This document shows positions 26,420-35,928 of a stretch of 64,000 bases of DNA, piece after piece. The notes under the pieces are model-generated. The model searched no databases, was not told the DNA's origin, and saw only the letters and a program-made list of their open reading frames with translations. A program made the translations under genes and the position numbers. Source of the stretch: Dyadobacter sandarakinus (GTDB taxonomy: Bacteria > Bacteroidota > Bacteroidia > Cytophagales > Spirosomataceae); contig NZ_CP056775.1 in assembly GCF_016894445.1 (NCBI RefSeq), positions 5,885,001-5,949,000 of the forward strand. Direction: 5' to 3'. Each line of letters opens with the position of its first letter. The stretch's first letter is position 1.

Positions 26420-27577
26420 TTAACCTGCCAGGACCATATAAATAATTCTCAGGCTTACAATGATCACAATGGTACCTACCATAATCATCATTGTTTTGAT
26501 AGGCAGCCGCCTCGACAGGTTTGCAGCAATAGGGGCAGCCACCATTCCACCGAGTATCAGTCCCAATACCACCTGCCAGTGCGAAAAGCCGATGATGCTG
26601 ATGAAGGTTACCGAACTCGCCAGCGACACAAAAAACTCCGCAAGGTTGACGGAGCCGATCGTGTATTTGGGATGCCGCCCCCTGGCAATCAGCGTGGAAG
26701 TAACAATTGGCCCCCAGCCTCCGCCACCGATTGAGTCCAGTGTGCCGCCTGCCATCGCAAGCCAGCCGATATTCTTGATGGGACGTTTTTCAACCCGCTT
26801 CTTTAACGCTTTCTGAATGATAAGAATTCCCAGGATCAGGGTGTAAACCGCAACAAGCGGCTTGATGATGTAGATGTATTGTTCAAGGGATGAAAGCAGG
26901 TAGGCACCGGTAATTGCACCCAGCACGCCGGGAAAAAGTATCTTTTTGAAAAGCTTGCTATTTACATTGCCAAACTTCAAATGCATATAGCCCGACACGC
27001 CGCTGGTGAAAATCTCGGAACTGTGTACGCTGGCACTGACAGCCGAGGGCGGCACGCCCAGTGTAAGGAGGAAAGTGGCAGCCGTCACACCGTAGGCCAT
27101 GCCAAGTGCACCATCAATCATCTGTGCGACAAATCCTCCTGCCACGTAGTAAAAAAACTTCTCATTCAGTTCGAGCTCGTTCCAGAGTACCGTGAGCCTG
27201 TCGTAAGTGAAAAAGGTAAACAGCAAGTGCCCGATGACCATGAGCGCCAGGGCGGAAAATATGTTCACGCCTACTTCGGTCCGTGTTCTTTTACGAATGG
27301 TGGCTGCCCAGACCTTCTGCTGTATGGTTTCCCAGGTCAGCGGAGTCCTGGTTTTGGGGATGTGAATGGGTTCAGGCGTACTGCCCGGGATAAAACGGCT
27401 GTCGGACTCACCAGGTAGGTCGCGCAGAAAAACTGCCTGTCCTTTTTCGCGTGCAAGCCGGGCCAAACGGCGGTCTTCCTCAGGGTTGCCGGTGGCTATG
27501 TAAGCTACCTGCAATGACTCCCATTCGCTCGTTCCATTGCTTCCGGATGAGGGTGAAATGTCCGCCGCTTCCTTCAA
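26420..27577 (-). CDS. TauE/SafE-family permease with truncated siroheme-synthase N-domain
   Basis: 385 residues starting at TTG 27577, directly after an in-frame TAG. Residues about 21-67 (VAYIATGNPEEDRRLARLA...FLRDLPGESDSRFIPGS) match the second half of the precorrin-2 dehydrogenase Rossmann domain of CysG/Met8 (the D-x4-N-x2-V, then VD-x-P-x4-F-I-P region). The GxGxxA NAD-binding first half is absent and is not found in any frame upstream. Residues about 100-385 form a TSUP permease with eight or so membrane segments (GGFVAQMIDGALGMAYG, GGTLDSIGGGGWGP). These export sulfite/sulfonates or import sulfate. First gene of the sulfur operon. Confidence 0.82.
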   Translation of the reverse strand: MKEAADISPSSGSNGTSEWESLQVAYIATGNPEEDRRLARLAREKGQAVFLRDLPGESDSRFIPGSTPEPIHIPKTRTPLTWETIQQKVWAATIRKRTRTEVGVNIFSALALMVIGHLLFTFFTYDRLTVLWNELELNEKFFYYVAGGFVAQMIDGALGMAYGVTAATFLLTLGVPPSAVSASVHSSEIFTSGVSGYMHLKFGNVNSKLFKKILFPGVLGAITGAYLLSSLEQYIYIIKPLVAVYTLILGILIIQKALKKRVEKRPIKNIGWLAMAGGTLDSIGGGGWGPIVTSTLIARGRHPKYTIGSVNLAEFFVSLASSVTFISIIGFSHWQVVLGLILGGMVAAPIAANLSRRLPIKTMMIMVGTIVIIVSLRIIYMVLAG

Positions 27578-27652
27578 AGTCTATGTAGTATACTAAAATT
27601 GTAGAGTAATTTCGCTCGCAAATTTACATTCAAATTATCGAGTTTCAAAGAA

Positions 27653-27681
27653 CAAAGCTAGTACTTAGGATATTGTACAAA
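27653..27681 (-). promoter_or_regulatory. putative promoter of the sulfur operon
   Basis: On the minus strand TAGCTTTG (27653-27660) matches TAnnTTTG, with TTTG (27678-27681) 17 bases upstream, two bases short of the usual spacing. A start near 27646 would leave about 70 bases before the TTG start of the permease gene. Confidence 0.5.
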
Positions 27682-27713
27682 TGAACTTTACTTTTACTTA
27701 CTACTGAATCTCA

Positions 27714-27947
27714 ATGACGCATACTAGTCATAAAAACCACATGCACACCGCCATTCCGCAGCCGTTGAAACCTAAGAGTTTATCATACAAACGTCTCAAA
27801 GCCCTGCTTCTCGACAAAAAGGCAGGCAGGGATACTACAGAATATCTGACACAAAGCCCCGCAAACCGGGATCGATTATTCCGGGCTATTGCTGATATCG
27901 AATCTCAAAAAGACATCCTGCTGAAAAATAGCCTCGCTGAGCAATGA
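27714..27947 (+). CDS. antitoxin-like protein of a broken YoeB-type module
   Basis: 77 residues. The C-terminal half (EYLTQSPANRDRLFRAIADIE) aligns with the toxin-binding end of the YefM-type antitoxin at 44478-44738, but the N-terminal Phd/YefM DNA-binding part is missing, replaced by a short basic stretch. The stop codon overlaps the toxin start by 4 bases (ATGA), as in intact modules. With its toxin frameshifted it may be a decaying locus. It is divergent from the sulfur operon. Confidence 0.65.
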   Translation: MTHTSHKNHMHTAIPQPLKPKSLSYKRLKALLLDKKAGRDTTEYLTQSPANRDRLFRAIADIESQKDILLKNSLAEQ

Positions 27948-28205
27948 TGCTTTGCTGGCATCCTGATGCCTGGGAGGATTATATTTTCTGGCAGAAAACA
28001 GATAAGGCCATACTTCGGAAAATCAATGATCTTGTGAAGGATTGTATGAGGACGCCCACATTCGGGATTGGAAAGCCTGAAATGCTGCGCCTGAACTTTT
28101 ACAGGCTATTGGTCAAGAAGAATCACTGACGAGCACAGGCTGGTGTACAAGGTGGAAAATGACCGGATCATTATTGTCCAGTGCAGATACCACTATCAAA
28201 AATAA
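27944..28205 (+). pseudogene. YoeB/Txe-family toxin, frameshifted by one base
   Basis: The first frame reads MMLCWHPDAWEDYIFW... and stops at 28127-28129 after about 61 codons. From 28103 the +1 frame continues GYWSRRITDEHRLVYKVEND and ends CRYHYQK at 28205, an excellent match to the C-terminal half of the intact YoeB at 44221-44481, including the Arg, His and Tyr of the active site. Removing one T from the TTTT run at 28097-28100 would restore an 86-codon gene. It is therefore a frameshifted toxin: inactivated in nature, or an assembly/sequencing error. Confidence 0.88.
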
Positions 28206-28231
28206 TCCGTGCACATCCGTGTATCCGTGGC
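28206..28231 (+). repeat. triple ATCCGTG motif after the toxin pseudogene
   Basis: Three ATCCGTG copies in 25 bases (ATCCGTG-cac-ATCCGTG-t-ATCCGTG) directly after the toxin stop codon and before the terminator of the isomerase gene. Phrases of this kind are familiar as short dispersed intergenic sequences in many genomes; no role can be assigned. Confidence 0.5.
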
Positions 28232-28237
28232 TAAAAA

Positions 28238-28264
28238 AAGTGCGGCCTCAGGGAAGCCGCACTT
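28238..28264 (-). terminator. intrinsic terminator of the second SusC/SusD operon
   Basis: Stem AAGTGCGGC (28238-28246) with GCCGCACTT (28256-28264), followed on the minus strand by a seven-base T-run. It lies 35 bases past the stop of the sugar isomerase gene, the last gene of the leftward sigma-FecR-SusC-SusD cluster. Confidence 0.85.
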
Positions 28265-28299
28265 GATCAATTACACAATATAAGTATGAAAACCTTTGC

Positions 28300-29262
28300 C
28301 TAGCTAAAAACCTCCCGGAACAGTTTCAGGCTTTTCGAAACGGCCGTCTCGGGATCTTCCTTGCCTTCCATTTCCAAGGAAATATATCCCTTGAAGTTCG
28401 CCTTCCTTAAAATGGAGGCAATCCGCTTGTAATCCAGTTCCAGGTCATAAAAATGCCCGCCGCCGTAATATGTTTTAGCCTGAACAATCGTCGCGTATGG
28501 CGCCAGGCGTTCAAACTGCGGGTAAGGATCACCTACAAAGTTGCCCGTGTCCACGTTCATGCCCATCGCCGGCGACGATGCGAGCGGCTTGTAAATTTCC
28601 AGCAGATAGTCAATGTTGGACGACAAGCCCCAGTGGTTTTCAATGGCCAGTACCACACCTGCTTTCTCGGCTGCGACAAGACATTCACCCATGGAATCAA
28701 TGCACCATCTGATAGCGTCCTTATCCGTAAAACCTTCCATCGGTGGCTCTTTCCCGTCTTTGTAGTAGTTGGCATCGCGCTTCACGGTACGCCAGCTGCC
28801 GGTATTCATACGAATTGCCGGAATACCCATTTGCGTAGCCAGGTTAATGCATTTGATCGTATGTTCAACATCTTTCCTGCGGTCCTCAGCTTTTGGTTGT
28901 ACAAAACTCTGGTGGATAGATAGTAGCGGGAGCGAAAGTCCGTTGTCAAATGCAAGCCTTTTCAGCTTGTTCATGTAGGGGATCGTCTCGTTTTCCATTT
29001 GCCGGTGCAAAATTTCGACACCGTCAAACCCCAGCCGGGCTGCATGCTCAATGACCTTTTCGATGGGGTACTTTTCCTGCTGAAAATGCCAGTACGAGTA
29101 AGTAGACACGGCCAGAGGATATCGTTTGCCCTCCTTTTTCTTTGCTTCCGGAGCTGCCTGTGCCGGTACTCCGGCCAGGAGTGCCGCACTGCCCAGCATA
29201 CTTGTTTTAAGCCAGTCGCGCCGCGATGGCGCCAGTTCGGAGCCTTTGTGGTTGTTCTCCAT
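28300..29262 (-). CDS. exported sugar phosphate isomerase/epimerase-like TIM barrel
   Basis: 320 residues. A twin-arginine-type signal ([19 protein letters not shown]) covers residues 13-35. The mature part is an AP-endonuclease-2-like (xylose isomerase-like) barrel with metal-site segments [32 protein letters not shown] and [12 protein letters not shown]. Such exported barrels in SusCD clusters usually act on free sugars or keto-sugars, but the substrate is not readable. It begins 5 bases after the susD stop, so it is in the same operon, and ends before a strong terminator. Confidence 0.82.
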   Translation of the reverse strand: MENNHKGSELAPSRRDWLKTSMLGSAALLAGVPAQAAPEAKKKEGKRYPLAVSTYSYWHFQQEKYPIEKVIEHAARLGFDGVEILHRQMENETIPYMNKLKRLAFDNGLSLPLLSIHQSFVQPKAEDRRKDVEHTIKCINLATQMGIPAIRMNTGSWRTVKRDANYYKDGKEPPMEGFTDKDAIRWCIDSMGECLVAAEKAGVVLAIENHWGLSSNIDYLLEIYKPLASSPAMGMNVDTGNFVGDPYPQFERLAPYATIVQAKTYYGGGHFYDLELDYKRIASILRKANFKGYISLEMEGKEDPETAVSKSLKLFREVFS

Positions 29263-29267
29263 TTTTG

Positions 29268-30932
29268 CTAGGGATTTTGTTTCAAAACACTTGCTCCCAT
29301 GATGTCGATCTGAGCCTGCGGGATCGGGAAATATTCACTTTTACCTTTTACAAAAGTGGCTCCGTTAAGGTAGGAGCGTTTGCTCTTTTCCTTGGCAATA
29401 TAGGCATTCAGCACTACGTCGGCTACACCCCAGCGGACCAGGTCAAAGTGACGGTGGCCCTCCATGGCAAGTTCCAGGCGGCGCTCAAAACGTACCGCTT
29501 TTCTTGCATACTCCTGATTGGCAAACGATGCATACGGTTTGACCAGGTAGTTGGCAGCCGGTTTGCCGTCCGCAGTCATTTCAGTCACATTGCCCGCACG
29601 GGTCCTGACCTGGTTTACGATCGATAGGGCAGTAGGAAGGTCATTTTCTTCTACGGCTACTTCTGCCCGCATCAGCAGAATATCAGCAAAGCGGATCGCG
29701 CGGTAGTTGTTGGCATTGGCCCGGGGCGACTCGGCACCGGCATTTTCACCACTGTAAGCAAAGAACTTTTTGAACGTATACGGCCCGCCGAAAGTCTGGT
29801 CACGGATCCAGTTTTTACCCGGGTGAACACCCCAGTTCAGGAAGGGTATACCCCTGCGGCCCACAGTCCAGTCGAGGCGTGGATCGAGTGTGCCGGTATA
29901 AGGCGTGAAAGCGTCGGCAGAGGCCAGCCCTTCATCATTTTTCACATCCGTTTCATTGAACGTATCGAGCAGCGGAAGTCCGTTTGCATCCGTTTTAAAT
30001 GCATTCACAAGGTTTTGCGATGGCTGGTAAAAACCGCAGCAGCCTCCCGGCGCCGAGCCGTATGGGAAGTTGTAGTTGTCGCCCCAGCTTCCGTTTTGTC
30101 CGGCTCCGCCGTCGCCTACCGACATCTGTACTTCAAAAATCGACTCACTGTTATTTTCAGTCGTAATCCTGAAATTATCATGAAAGCTATTGACGAGCGA
30201 GAACGGACCATTGCTCACAATGTCCACAAGCAAAGGTTTGGCAGCCTGGTAATCCCGCTGGTACATGTAGGTTTTGGCCAGCATTGCCTTGGCCGTCCAT
30301 TTGCTGGCGCGGCCCACCTGCGCCTTGGTCGCTGCCAGGTTCTCGATCGCAAACTGAAAATCTTCCTCAATCTTCGGCCAGATGTCCTCATTGTTCGGCA
30401 GGTTGATATAGTCAGTCACATTTTCGTCCACATAAGGCACCATATTCCAGAGCTTTTTTGCTTCAAAATGGTACCAGCCGCGCAAAAAACGCGCTTCGCC
30501 GGTAGCCTGAGCTTTCTCGGCATCGGTCATGTCGGTCGCTTTTCCGATGAGGCGCAGTACGTCATTGGAGCGTGAGATACCATCGTATAAGGCAACCCAT
30601 TTGTCATTGTAGGCGCCAATATCCGCCTGCGGAATGTAGCGCTCGATCGTGGTGATCTGTGCCTGGTCGCCCACGTCACTGCCTTTGTACGCATCATCAG
30701 AAGCAATGGATCCATAAATCCAGTTGCTCACTGCTGACGTATTCACCGGACCAGCACCTACACCGTCGAGCAGGCTGTACGCACCGATAAGTACCGCATT
30801 GACACCTGTTTTATTGGAAAGCATTTCCTGGTTTCCAACTCCAAGCGGCGTAGTAGAGAGGAATTCTTCTCCGCAGGATGTGAGCAGCCCCATCGAGATC
30901 AGGCTGCCGAGTAACCATATTTTCTTTTTCAT
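29268..30932 (-). CDS. SusD/RagB-family outer-membrane lipoprotein
   Basis: 554 residues from the ATG at 30932 ([20 protein letters not shown]), where a lipobox LTSC is seen; the longer frame to 30974 runs into the susC end. Typical SusD features: EFLSTTPLG at the mature N-terminus, [24 protein letters not shown], and a C-terminal [21 protein letters not shown]. It is the glycan-binding lid of the SusC channel encoded 45 bases upstream. Confidence 0.93.
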   Translation of the reverse strand: MKKKIWLLGSLISMGLLTSCGEEFLSTTPLGVGNQEMLSNKTGVNAVLIGAYSLLDGVGAGPVNTSAVSNWIYGSIASDDAYKGSDVGDQAQITTIERYIPQADIGAYNDKWVALYDGISRSNDVLRLIGKATDMTDAEKAQATGEARFLRGWYHFEAKKLWNMVPYVDENVTDYINLPNNEDIWPKIEEDFQFAIENLAATKAQVGRASKWTAKAMLAKTYMYQRDYQAAKPLLVDIVSNGPFSLVNSFHDNFRITTENNSESIFEVQMSVGDGGAGQNGSWGDNYNFPYGSAPGGCCGFYQPSQNLVNAFKTDANGLPLLDTFNETDVKNDEGLASADAFTPYTGTLDPRLDWTVGRRGIPFLNWGVHPGKNWIRDQTFGGPYTFKKFFAYSGENAGAESPRANANNYRAIRFADILLMRAEVAVEENDLPTALSIVNQVRTRAGNVTEMTADGKPAANYLVKPYASFANQEYARKAVRFERRLELAMEGHRHFDLVRWGVADVVLNAYIAKEKSKRSYLNGATFVKGKSEYFPIPQAQIDIMGASVLKQNP

Positions 30933-30977
30933 ACCTGTAAAATGTAATGCTGAAAAAAGTGATGTTTTGACCAATGC

Positions 30978-33900
30978 CTAAAATCCGAAGTTGATGCCCA
31001 ACTGGTACATTTTCGAGTTAGGATAGTTGCCCTGATCCACGCCCAGAACCGTTGAACCCGGCGTCGAGCCCACTGAGGTTACCTCGGGGTCTATGCCCTC
31101 GTATTTGGTGAACGTAAACAGGTTTTGAGCCTGGAAGTAAATCCTGGCATTCGTCAGCCCTATCTTCGACAAGGCCGAATTTGGGATCGTATAACCTATT
31201 GTCAGGTTTTTCAGGCGGAGATAGGAACCATCTTCGATAAAGTAGCTCGATGGCTGCTGGCTCCGGCTGTCGTTTGCGTCGAGGATTGGCAGGATGGCAT
31301 CCGGGTTCTGGGGTGTCCATGATTCATTGAGCATGCGCATGCTGCGGTTACCGGCCTGGTTATTAAAGTCGACCCACCGCTTCACCATGTTCAGGATCTG
31401 GTTGCCCTGTACGCCCTGCAAAAAGGCCGAAAGATCAAATCCCTTGTAACCGATGTTGAGGTTGATACCATAGGTGAAGTCCGGATGCGGGTTGCCCAGA
31501 AACTTCCGGTCACTATCCGTAATGGTGCCGTCACCGTCCGTGTCGTGGTATTTGTATTTACCCACAGCGGCATAGCCCGGGTATTTGGGACCTGCATCCA
31601 CTTCTCCCTGGTTCTGGTAGATACCGTCAATCTGCAATCCATAAAAGGAGTAGAGCGGCATGCCGGCTACCGACCGGGTCCAGGTATAGCTCCTGATCGA
31701 CGGCCCCAGTAGTACAGCAGTTGAACTGTTGTTCAGCTTTTTAACTTCATTTTTGTAATGTGAAAAATTCACACCTACGCCGTACGTCAGCTCACCGTTC
31801 AGGGCTTTGTTGTTGAAGTCTATCCCAAGGTCGATCCCCTTGTTGTTCATTTCGCCCACATTTACAAACGGTATCGTCGCCACACCCTGCGTGGCCGGAA
31901 GACTTACCTGGTACAGCATGTCCGACGTAGTACGCGTATATAGGTCCAGATTGAAGCCGAACATGCCTTTCAGGAAAGTTGCATCGAGCCCTATGTTCGT
32001 CTGCGTGGTGGTTTCCCACTTTGCGTTCTGGTTGCCGAAGGCTTCTGTGTCAAACCCGGCCTGCACCGCATTGTTGGAACCATCAATCGCATAGGACGAT
32101 AATCCCAGGTTGGACCGGTAGGTGCTGAAACCATTGTAGTTACCAATCTCCTGGTTACCGGTTTGTCCCCAGCCGCCACGCAGTTTCAGATCGTCGATCC
32201 AGGAAATGCTCTTCATAAAACCTTCTTCTGAAATCCGCCAGCCGGCGCTGAATGCCGGGAATGTACCGTAGCGATTGTTCTGGCCGAAGCGCGACGATCC
32301 GTCCCGACGTACAGTGGCTTCGAGCAGGTAGCGGTCTTTGAGCGAGTAGTTTATTTTACCAAAAATGGAAAACAGCGCCCATTGATACCCTGCACCTGTG
32401 TTGGCGATCCCCGCTGTACCTGAGTTCAGGAACATATACTGCGGGTCTTCCGAGAAGAATGTGGTACGCGTGGCAGAAAAGTCGCGGCCAAGGCCTTTGA
32501 TGGCTTCGGTACCTGCCAGTATGCTTAGCCGATGGTCAGTGGCGATGGTCCTGGTGTAGTTCAGCGTATTGGACCAGGTCCAATTGATGTCGTAGGCACT
32601 CGCGTTGGTCAGTGCATTTGCCGCCTCAATTTCGGCTTCTTCCAGGTCAAGCAATGTATAACCCACACGGTTCGCATTGGTCAGGTCAATACCGATGCTC
32701 GACTTTGCCGTGAGATCTTTAAGAATATCCACTTCCAGGTAAGCATTACCAAATGCACGGAAGGTGTTGGTCTGGTTGTTGCGTGTCCGCCAGAGCTGCG
32801 CTACGGGATTGGTAGCCGGGCCGAGGCCGGCAGCACGGGTAGCCGCAAAGTTGCCCATAATATCATATACGGGAATGATCGACGGGATACGATATCCGTT
32901 TCCGATGGGATTACCGTCCTGGTTGTTCGATGAGCTCGCAGTACCGTTGTTGTTGTAGTAACCCTTGTTTTCGGTATAGCTCAGTTCCAGGTTTTCGCCC
33001 AGCCGAATGCGTTTTTTGAATGTAAATTCGGTATTGGATCGCAGGGAGTAGCGGTCAAATGAAGTATGGATGAGCACGCCGTCCTGCTTGAAGTAGTTCA
33101 ATGCAATCGCATAGCGGCTGTTTTCTGTACCACCGGTAGCGCCGAGGTTGTACTCCTGTATCGCCGCTGGCCTCAGGATTTCCTTGTGCCAGTCAGTACC
33201 TTCCTTGTTTGCCTTTACAATCTGATAAAATCCTGTCCGGTTATAGTTGTACAATGACGGGTTAGTTCTGGGGTCACCTTCAAAAAGGCCATAGTTTGAT
33301 CCGGCCAGAATATAATCCGGCACAACTGCATTCTCACCGTTTCCATACTGCTGGTGGGAGGGATTTCCTTCCGTCAGTACGCCGGCATTCCGGCGCTGAG
33401 CCCAGAGCAGGTCCCCGAAAAGCTGCGGGTCCTTGATCAGGTCTAGTTTTACTTTCCCGGTCTGGATACCTGCGCGGGAGTTAAATGTAAACTGCGGAGC
33501 CCCTGCCTTGCCTTTTTTGGTAGTAATGATAATTACTCCGTTTGCTGCGCGGGAACCGTAGATCGAGGCTGAGGAGGCATCTTTCAGCACCTGCATTGAC
33601 TCAATGTTATTAGGGTTGATGCTGTTGAGGCCACCTTTGGTTGGAACCCCGTCGATCACGTACAGCGGATCGTTGTTGTTGATCGTGCCAAAACCGCGAA
33701 TGCGGACCGTAGCCTCTCCGCCCGGCGTATTATTGGAAGTAACCGTAACACCTGCAACCCGGCCCTGCAACTGCTGAGCCACATTGGGCGCTGCCACTTT
33801 GGTCAGCTCGGCAGCGTCCACGGTTGACACCGCGCCTGTAATATCTCTCTTGGACTGGGACGAGTAGCCTGTTACCACCACTTCTGTTAATGCTTTTACA

Positions 33901-34556
33901 TCCGACTGCAGTACAATATCCACCTGCGATCTGTTGGTAATATCCACCTCTTTTGTAAGATACCCGATGGATGAAACCACCAGTGTGGAGGAGCCGTCTG
34001 GTACGAGCAGGGAGAATGCGCCGTCTGCATCCGTAGTGGTACCTACTGAGGCACTTCCTTTGAGCACAATGGTGGCGCCGGGAATGGTGGCACCTGTCGC
34101 ATCGGCCACTTTTCCCCTCACAGTTACATCTGCATTCTGGATCATTTTTGTGGACGTGCCGTTTCCTTCGGGCAGCTGCTGCGAGGGTTTGGCATTGGCC
34201 CGTTTGAGCAGGATCTGCTTGCCCGACACTTCATAGGTCACCTGCAATGGTGTCAGAAAGTTGTCGAGGATCGCTTCCAGCTTTTCGTCCTTTGCATTAA
34301 AAGTAACTTTCCGCTGCGAGCGGATGAGCTCCGGGCTGTACATGAAATTCACACCCGAAAGCTTTTCGATCTGCTGTAATGCAGCCCCGATTTTCTGCTC
34401 GCGTATGTTAATGGTCAGCCGTCGGCTGAGTACCGTTTGCGCGTAGCCGTCCAGGGCAAATGCAAGCCCGGAAAATTCCAGGACTATCAACAACTGTATG
34501 AGGCTCAATCGCATAATTTTGAGCAGCTTACTCTGCCGGTAAAAGGTTTTTTTCAT
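30978..34556 (-). CDS. SusC/RagA-family TonB-dependent transporter with STN domain
   Basis: 1192 residues from the ATG at 34556 (MKKTFYRQSKLLKIMRLSL). Signal segment to about residue 38, then an STN/secretin-TonB short N-terminal domain (about 45-110, IREQKIGAALQQIEKLSGVNF), a carboxypeptidase-regulatory-like domain (about 145-225), TonB-box (LTEVVVTGYSSQSKRD) and plug, then the barrel ending LGINFGF. The STN domain contacts FecR-type anti-sigma factors, and a fecR/sigma pair lies directly upstream on the same strand, so substrate arrival should be signalled to transcription. Pairs with the SusD-like protein. Confidence 0.95.
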   Translation of the reverse strand: MKKTFYRQSKLLKIMRLSLIQLLIVLEFSGLAFALDGYAQTVLSRRLTINIREQKIGAALQQIEKLSGVNFMYSPELIRSQRKVTFNAKDEKLEAILDNFLTPLQVTYEVSGKQILLKRANAKPSQQLPEGNGTSTKMIQNADVTVRGKVADATGATIPGATIVLKGSASVGTTTDADGAFSLLVPDGSSTLVVSSIGYLTKEVDITNRSQVDIVLQSDVKALTEVVVTGYSSQSKRDITGAVSTVDAAELTKVAAPNVAQQLQGRVAGVTVTSNNTPGGEATVRIRGFGTINNNDPLYVIDGVPTKGGLNSINPNNIESMQVLKDASSASIYGSRAANGVIIITTKKGKAGAPQFTFNSRAGIQTGKVKLDLIKDPQLFGDLLWAQRRNAGVLTEGNPSHQQYGNGENAVVPDYILAGSNYGLFEGDPRTNPSLYNYNRTGFYQIVKANKEGTDWHKEILRPAAIQEYNLGATGGTENSRYAIALNYFKQDGVLIHTSFDRYSLRSNTEFTFKKRIRLGENLELSYTENKGYYNNNGTASSSNNQDGNPIGNGYRIPSIIPVYDIMGNFAATRAAGLGPATNPVAQLWRTRNNQTNTFRAFGNAYLEVDILKDLTAKSSIGIDLTNANRVGYTLLDLEEAEIEAANALTNASAYDINWTWSNTLNYTRTIATDHRLSILAGTEAIKGLGRDFSATRTTFFSEDPQYMFLNSGTAGIANTGAGYQWALFSIFGKINYSLKDRYLLEATVRRDGSSRFGQNNRYGTFPAFSAGWRISEEGFMKSISWIDDLKLRGGWGQTGNQEIGNYNGFSTYRSNLGLSSYAIDGSNNAVQAGFDTEAFGNQNAKWETTTQTNIGLDATFLKGMFGFNLDLYTRTTSDMLYQVSLPATQGVATIPFVNVGEMNNKGIDLGIDFNNKALNGELTYGVGVNFSHYKNEVKKLNNSSTAVLLGPSIRSYTWTRSVAGMPLYSFYGLQIDGIYQNQGEVDAGPKYPGYAAVGKYKYHDTDGDGTITDSDRKFLGNPHPDFTYGINLNIGYKGFDLSAFLQGVQGNQILNMVKRWVDFNNQAGNRSMRMLNESWTPQNPDAILPILDANDSRSQQPSSYFIEDGSYLRLKNLTIGYTIPNSALSKIGLTNARIYFQAQNLFTFTKYEGIDPEVTSVGSTPGSTVLGVDQGNYPNSKMYQLGINFGF

Positions 34557-34659
34557 ACTTTTGTTTGTTTTGTAGGTTAAAAAAATCAGCAAAATAATTC
34601 CCTGTATCCCTCAAAAAGGGACATTCAGATTGTCAGAAAATGAGAGGGGATTTTTCTAC

Positions 34660-34702
34660 GGGTGAATGATGTCGCCACATCGTTCACCCTTTTTGTTTTT
34701 TG
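34660..34702 (+). terminator. hairpin plus T-run in the fecR-susC spacer, reading rightward
   Basis: Stem GGGTGAATGATGT (34660-34672) with ACATCGTTCACCC (34677-34689), one mismatch, followed on the plus strand by TTTTTGTTTTTTG. The orientation is opposite to both flanking genes: on the minus strand no T-run follows. It could end an antisense transcript, or act in the leftward mRNA as a structural element between fecR and susC. Confidence 0.5.
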
Positions 34703-34731
34703 TCAGTCGGTTTTGTGGTTTAGGTGAATAA

Positions 34732-35841
34732 TCATTTACATGGGTTTCCTTTGATAATGATCATCTCGGGCAGAATCTCGAAGTCGGCTTCCAGAATGGT
34801 GCAGATCCACCTTAGCTTGTTTTCGAGGGGTTCGTCTCCCAAAGTTGCCGTAATGCTGCAATGCCCCATTACTTCCGCATCGTACCGGATCGCTACGCCG
34901 TAAGCCTGCCCGAGCTCGTCAAAAACTTTTCCCGCCGGAGTTTCGGAATAGGTGAACAGTTGATCTTCAATCGGGATATTCAACAGCATCGGTGTTTTAA
35001 CCTGGCTTCGTACCAGCCTGGCCTGTGCCCGCTCAAACGTCGCCTGCTCGCGGGGTACCAGTACCAGGGCGGTCAGCTCTTTTTCGTCCTGATACCGCCG
35101 GGCATTGACATCAGCACTCGCAAAGACGGATACCTTGCCTGTTTTGACGGCCACTACTACTTCACGGTCACTTTCATCGGCTTTGATGCTGAAACTTGTT
35201 CCGTGTACCTTGGCTACAAGCTCATGGGCATACACAAAAAAGGGCTGGTCCGGATTCTTGATGATCTCAAAAAACGCCTCTCCAGTTAGCGATACTTCAC
35301 GCCTGGCGGTGGCAAACCGCCTCGGGTACTGTATACTGCTGTTTTTATGCAGCACGACGGAGCTGCCGTCGGGCAGCTGCACATAGCGGAGCATGCGATC
35401 CTTATTGGTAATGCTTACAAATGTTCCTCCCGGCTCAGGTTGCTGCATTTGTGCCGCTGGAATGTGCTCGCGGCTTGTTCTTAATACAATTAGTACAATA
35501 CCCAATGCCATGAGCAACGAAGCTGCTATTCCCATGGCCCAGATCTTTCCTGAAAGCCTGCGGAAACCTGTTTTTTGTTCACGCCCACTTTCCCGGTTGC
35601 GGGCAATGGCAAGTGCTTCCCGGATTTTCCGGTCAATGTGTTCGTCTGAAACAGGGCCGGCATTGGTCTCCATCGCCAGGATTACAGCCCTGGCTTTTTC
35701 CAACACTTCCCTGCGCCCGGGACTACCCTGCGCCCAATGGTGCCAGGCTTCATCTGCATCAGGATTGTTCCCGCGTACCCAGGCGCCAAACGCCGGATCG
35801 TCAAGTAACTGGTCCAGAAGTGCTGCGTAGTGTTGGTCCAT
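34732..35841 (-). CDS. FecR-family anti-sigma factor
   Basis: 369 residues. The cytoplasmic N-terminal part (to about residue 98) would hold the sigma factor; one membrane segment follows (GIAASLLMALGIVLIVL, about 103-120). The periplasmic FecR domain contains LPDGSSVVLHKNSSIQYP, RRFATARREVSLTGEAFFEI and VAVKTGKVSVF, and a C-terminal domain reads GDEPLENKLRWICTILEADF, resembling the STN-contacting end. It lies between the ECF sigma gene and susC and would control the latter by surface signalling. Confidence 0.93.
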   Translation of the reverse strand: MDQHYAALLDQLLDDPAFGAWVRGNNPDADEAWHHWAQGSPGRREVLEKARAVILAMETNAGPVSDEHIDRKIREALAIARNRESGREQKTGFRRLSGKIWAMGIAASLLMALGIVLIVLRTSREHIPAAQMQQPEPGGTFVSITNKDRMLRYVQLPDGSSVVLHKNSSIQYPRRFATARREVSLTGEAFFEIIKNPDQPFFVYAHELVAKVHGTSFSIKADESDREVVVAVKTGKVSVFASADVNARRYQDEKELTALVLVPREQATFERAQARLVRSQVKTPMLLNIPIEDQLFTYSETPAGKVFDELGQAYGVAIRYDAEVMGHCSITATLGDEPLENKLRWICTILEADFEILPEMIIIKGNPCK

Positions 35842-35928
35842 GCCGGATGCAGACGGTTTTATAGTAATATCCGGTTACATCGCGGAGATACTCACTTGCA
35901 GGATAAAATTTTTGTTAATATTGAAAAC

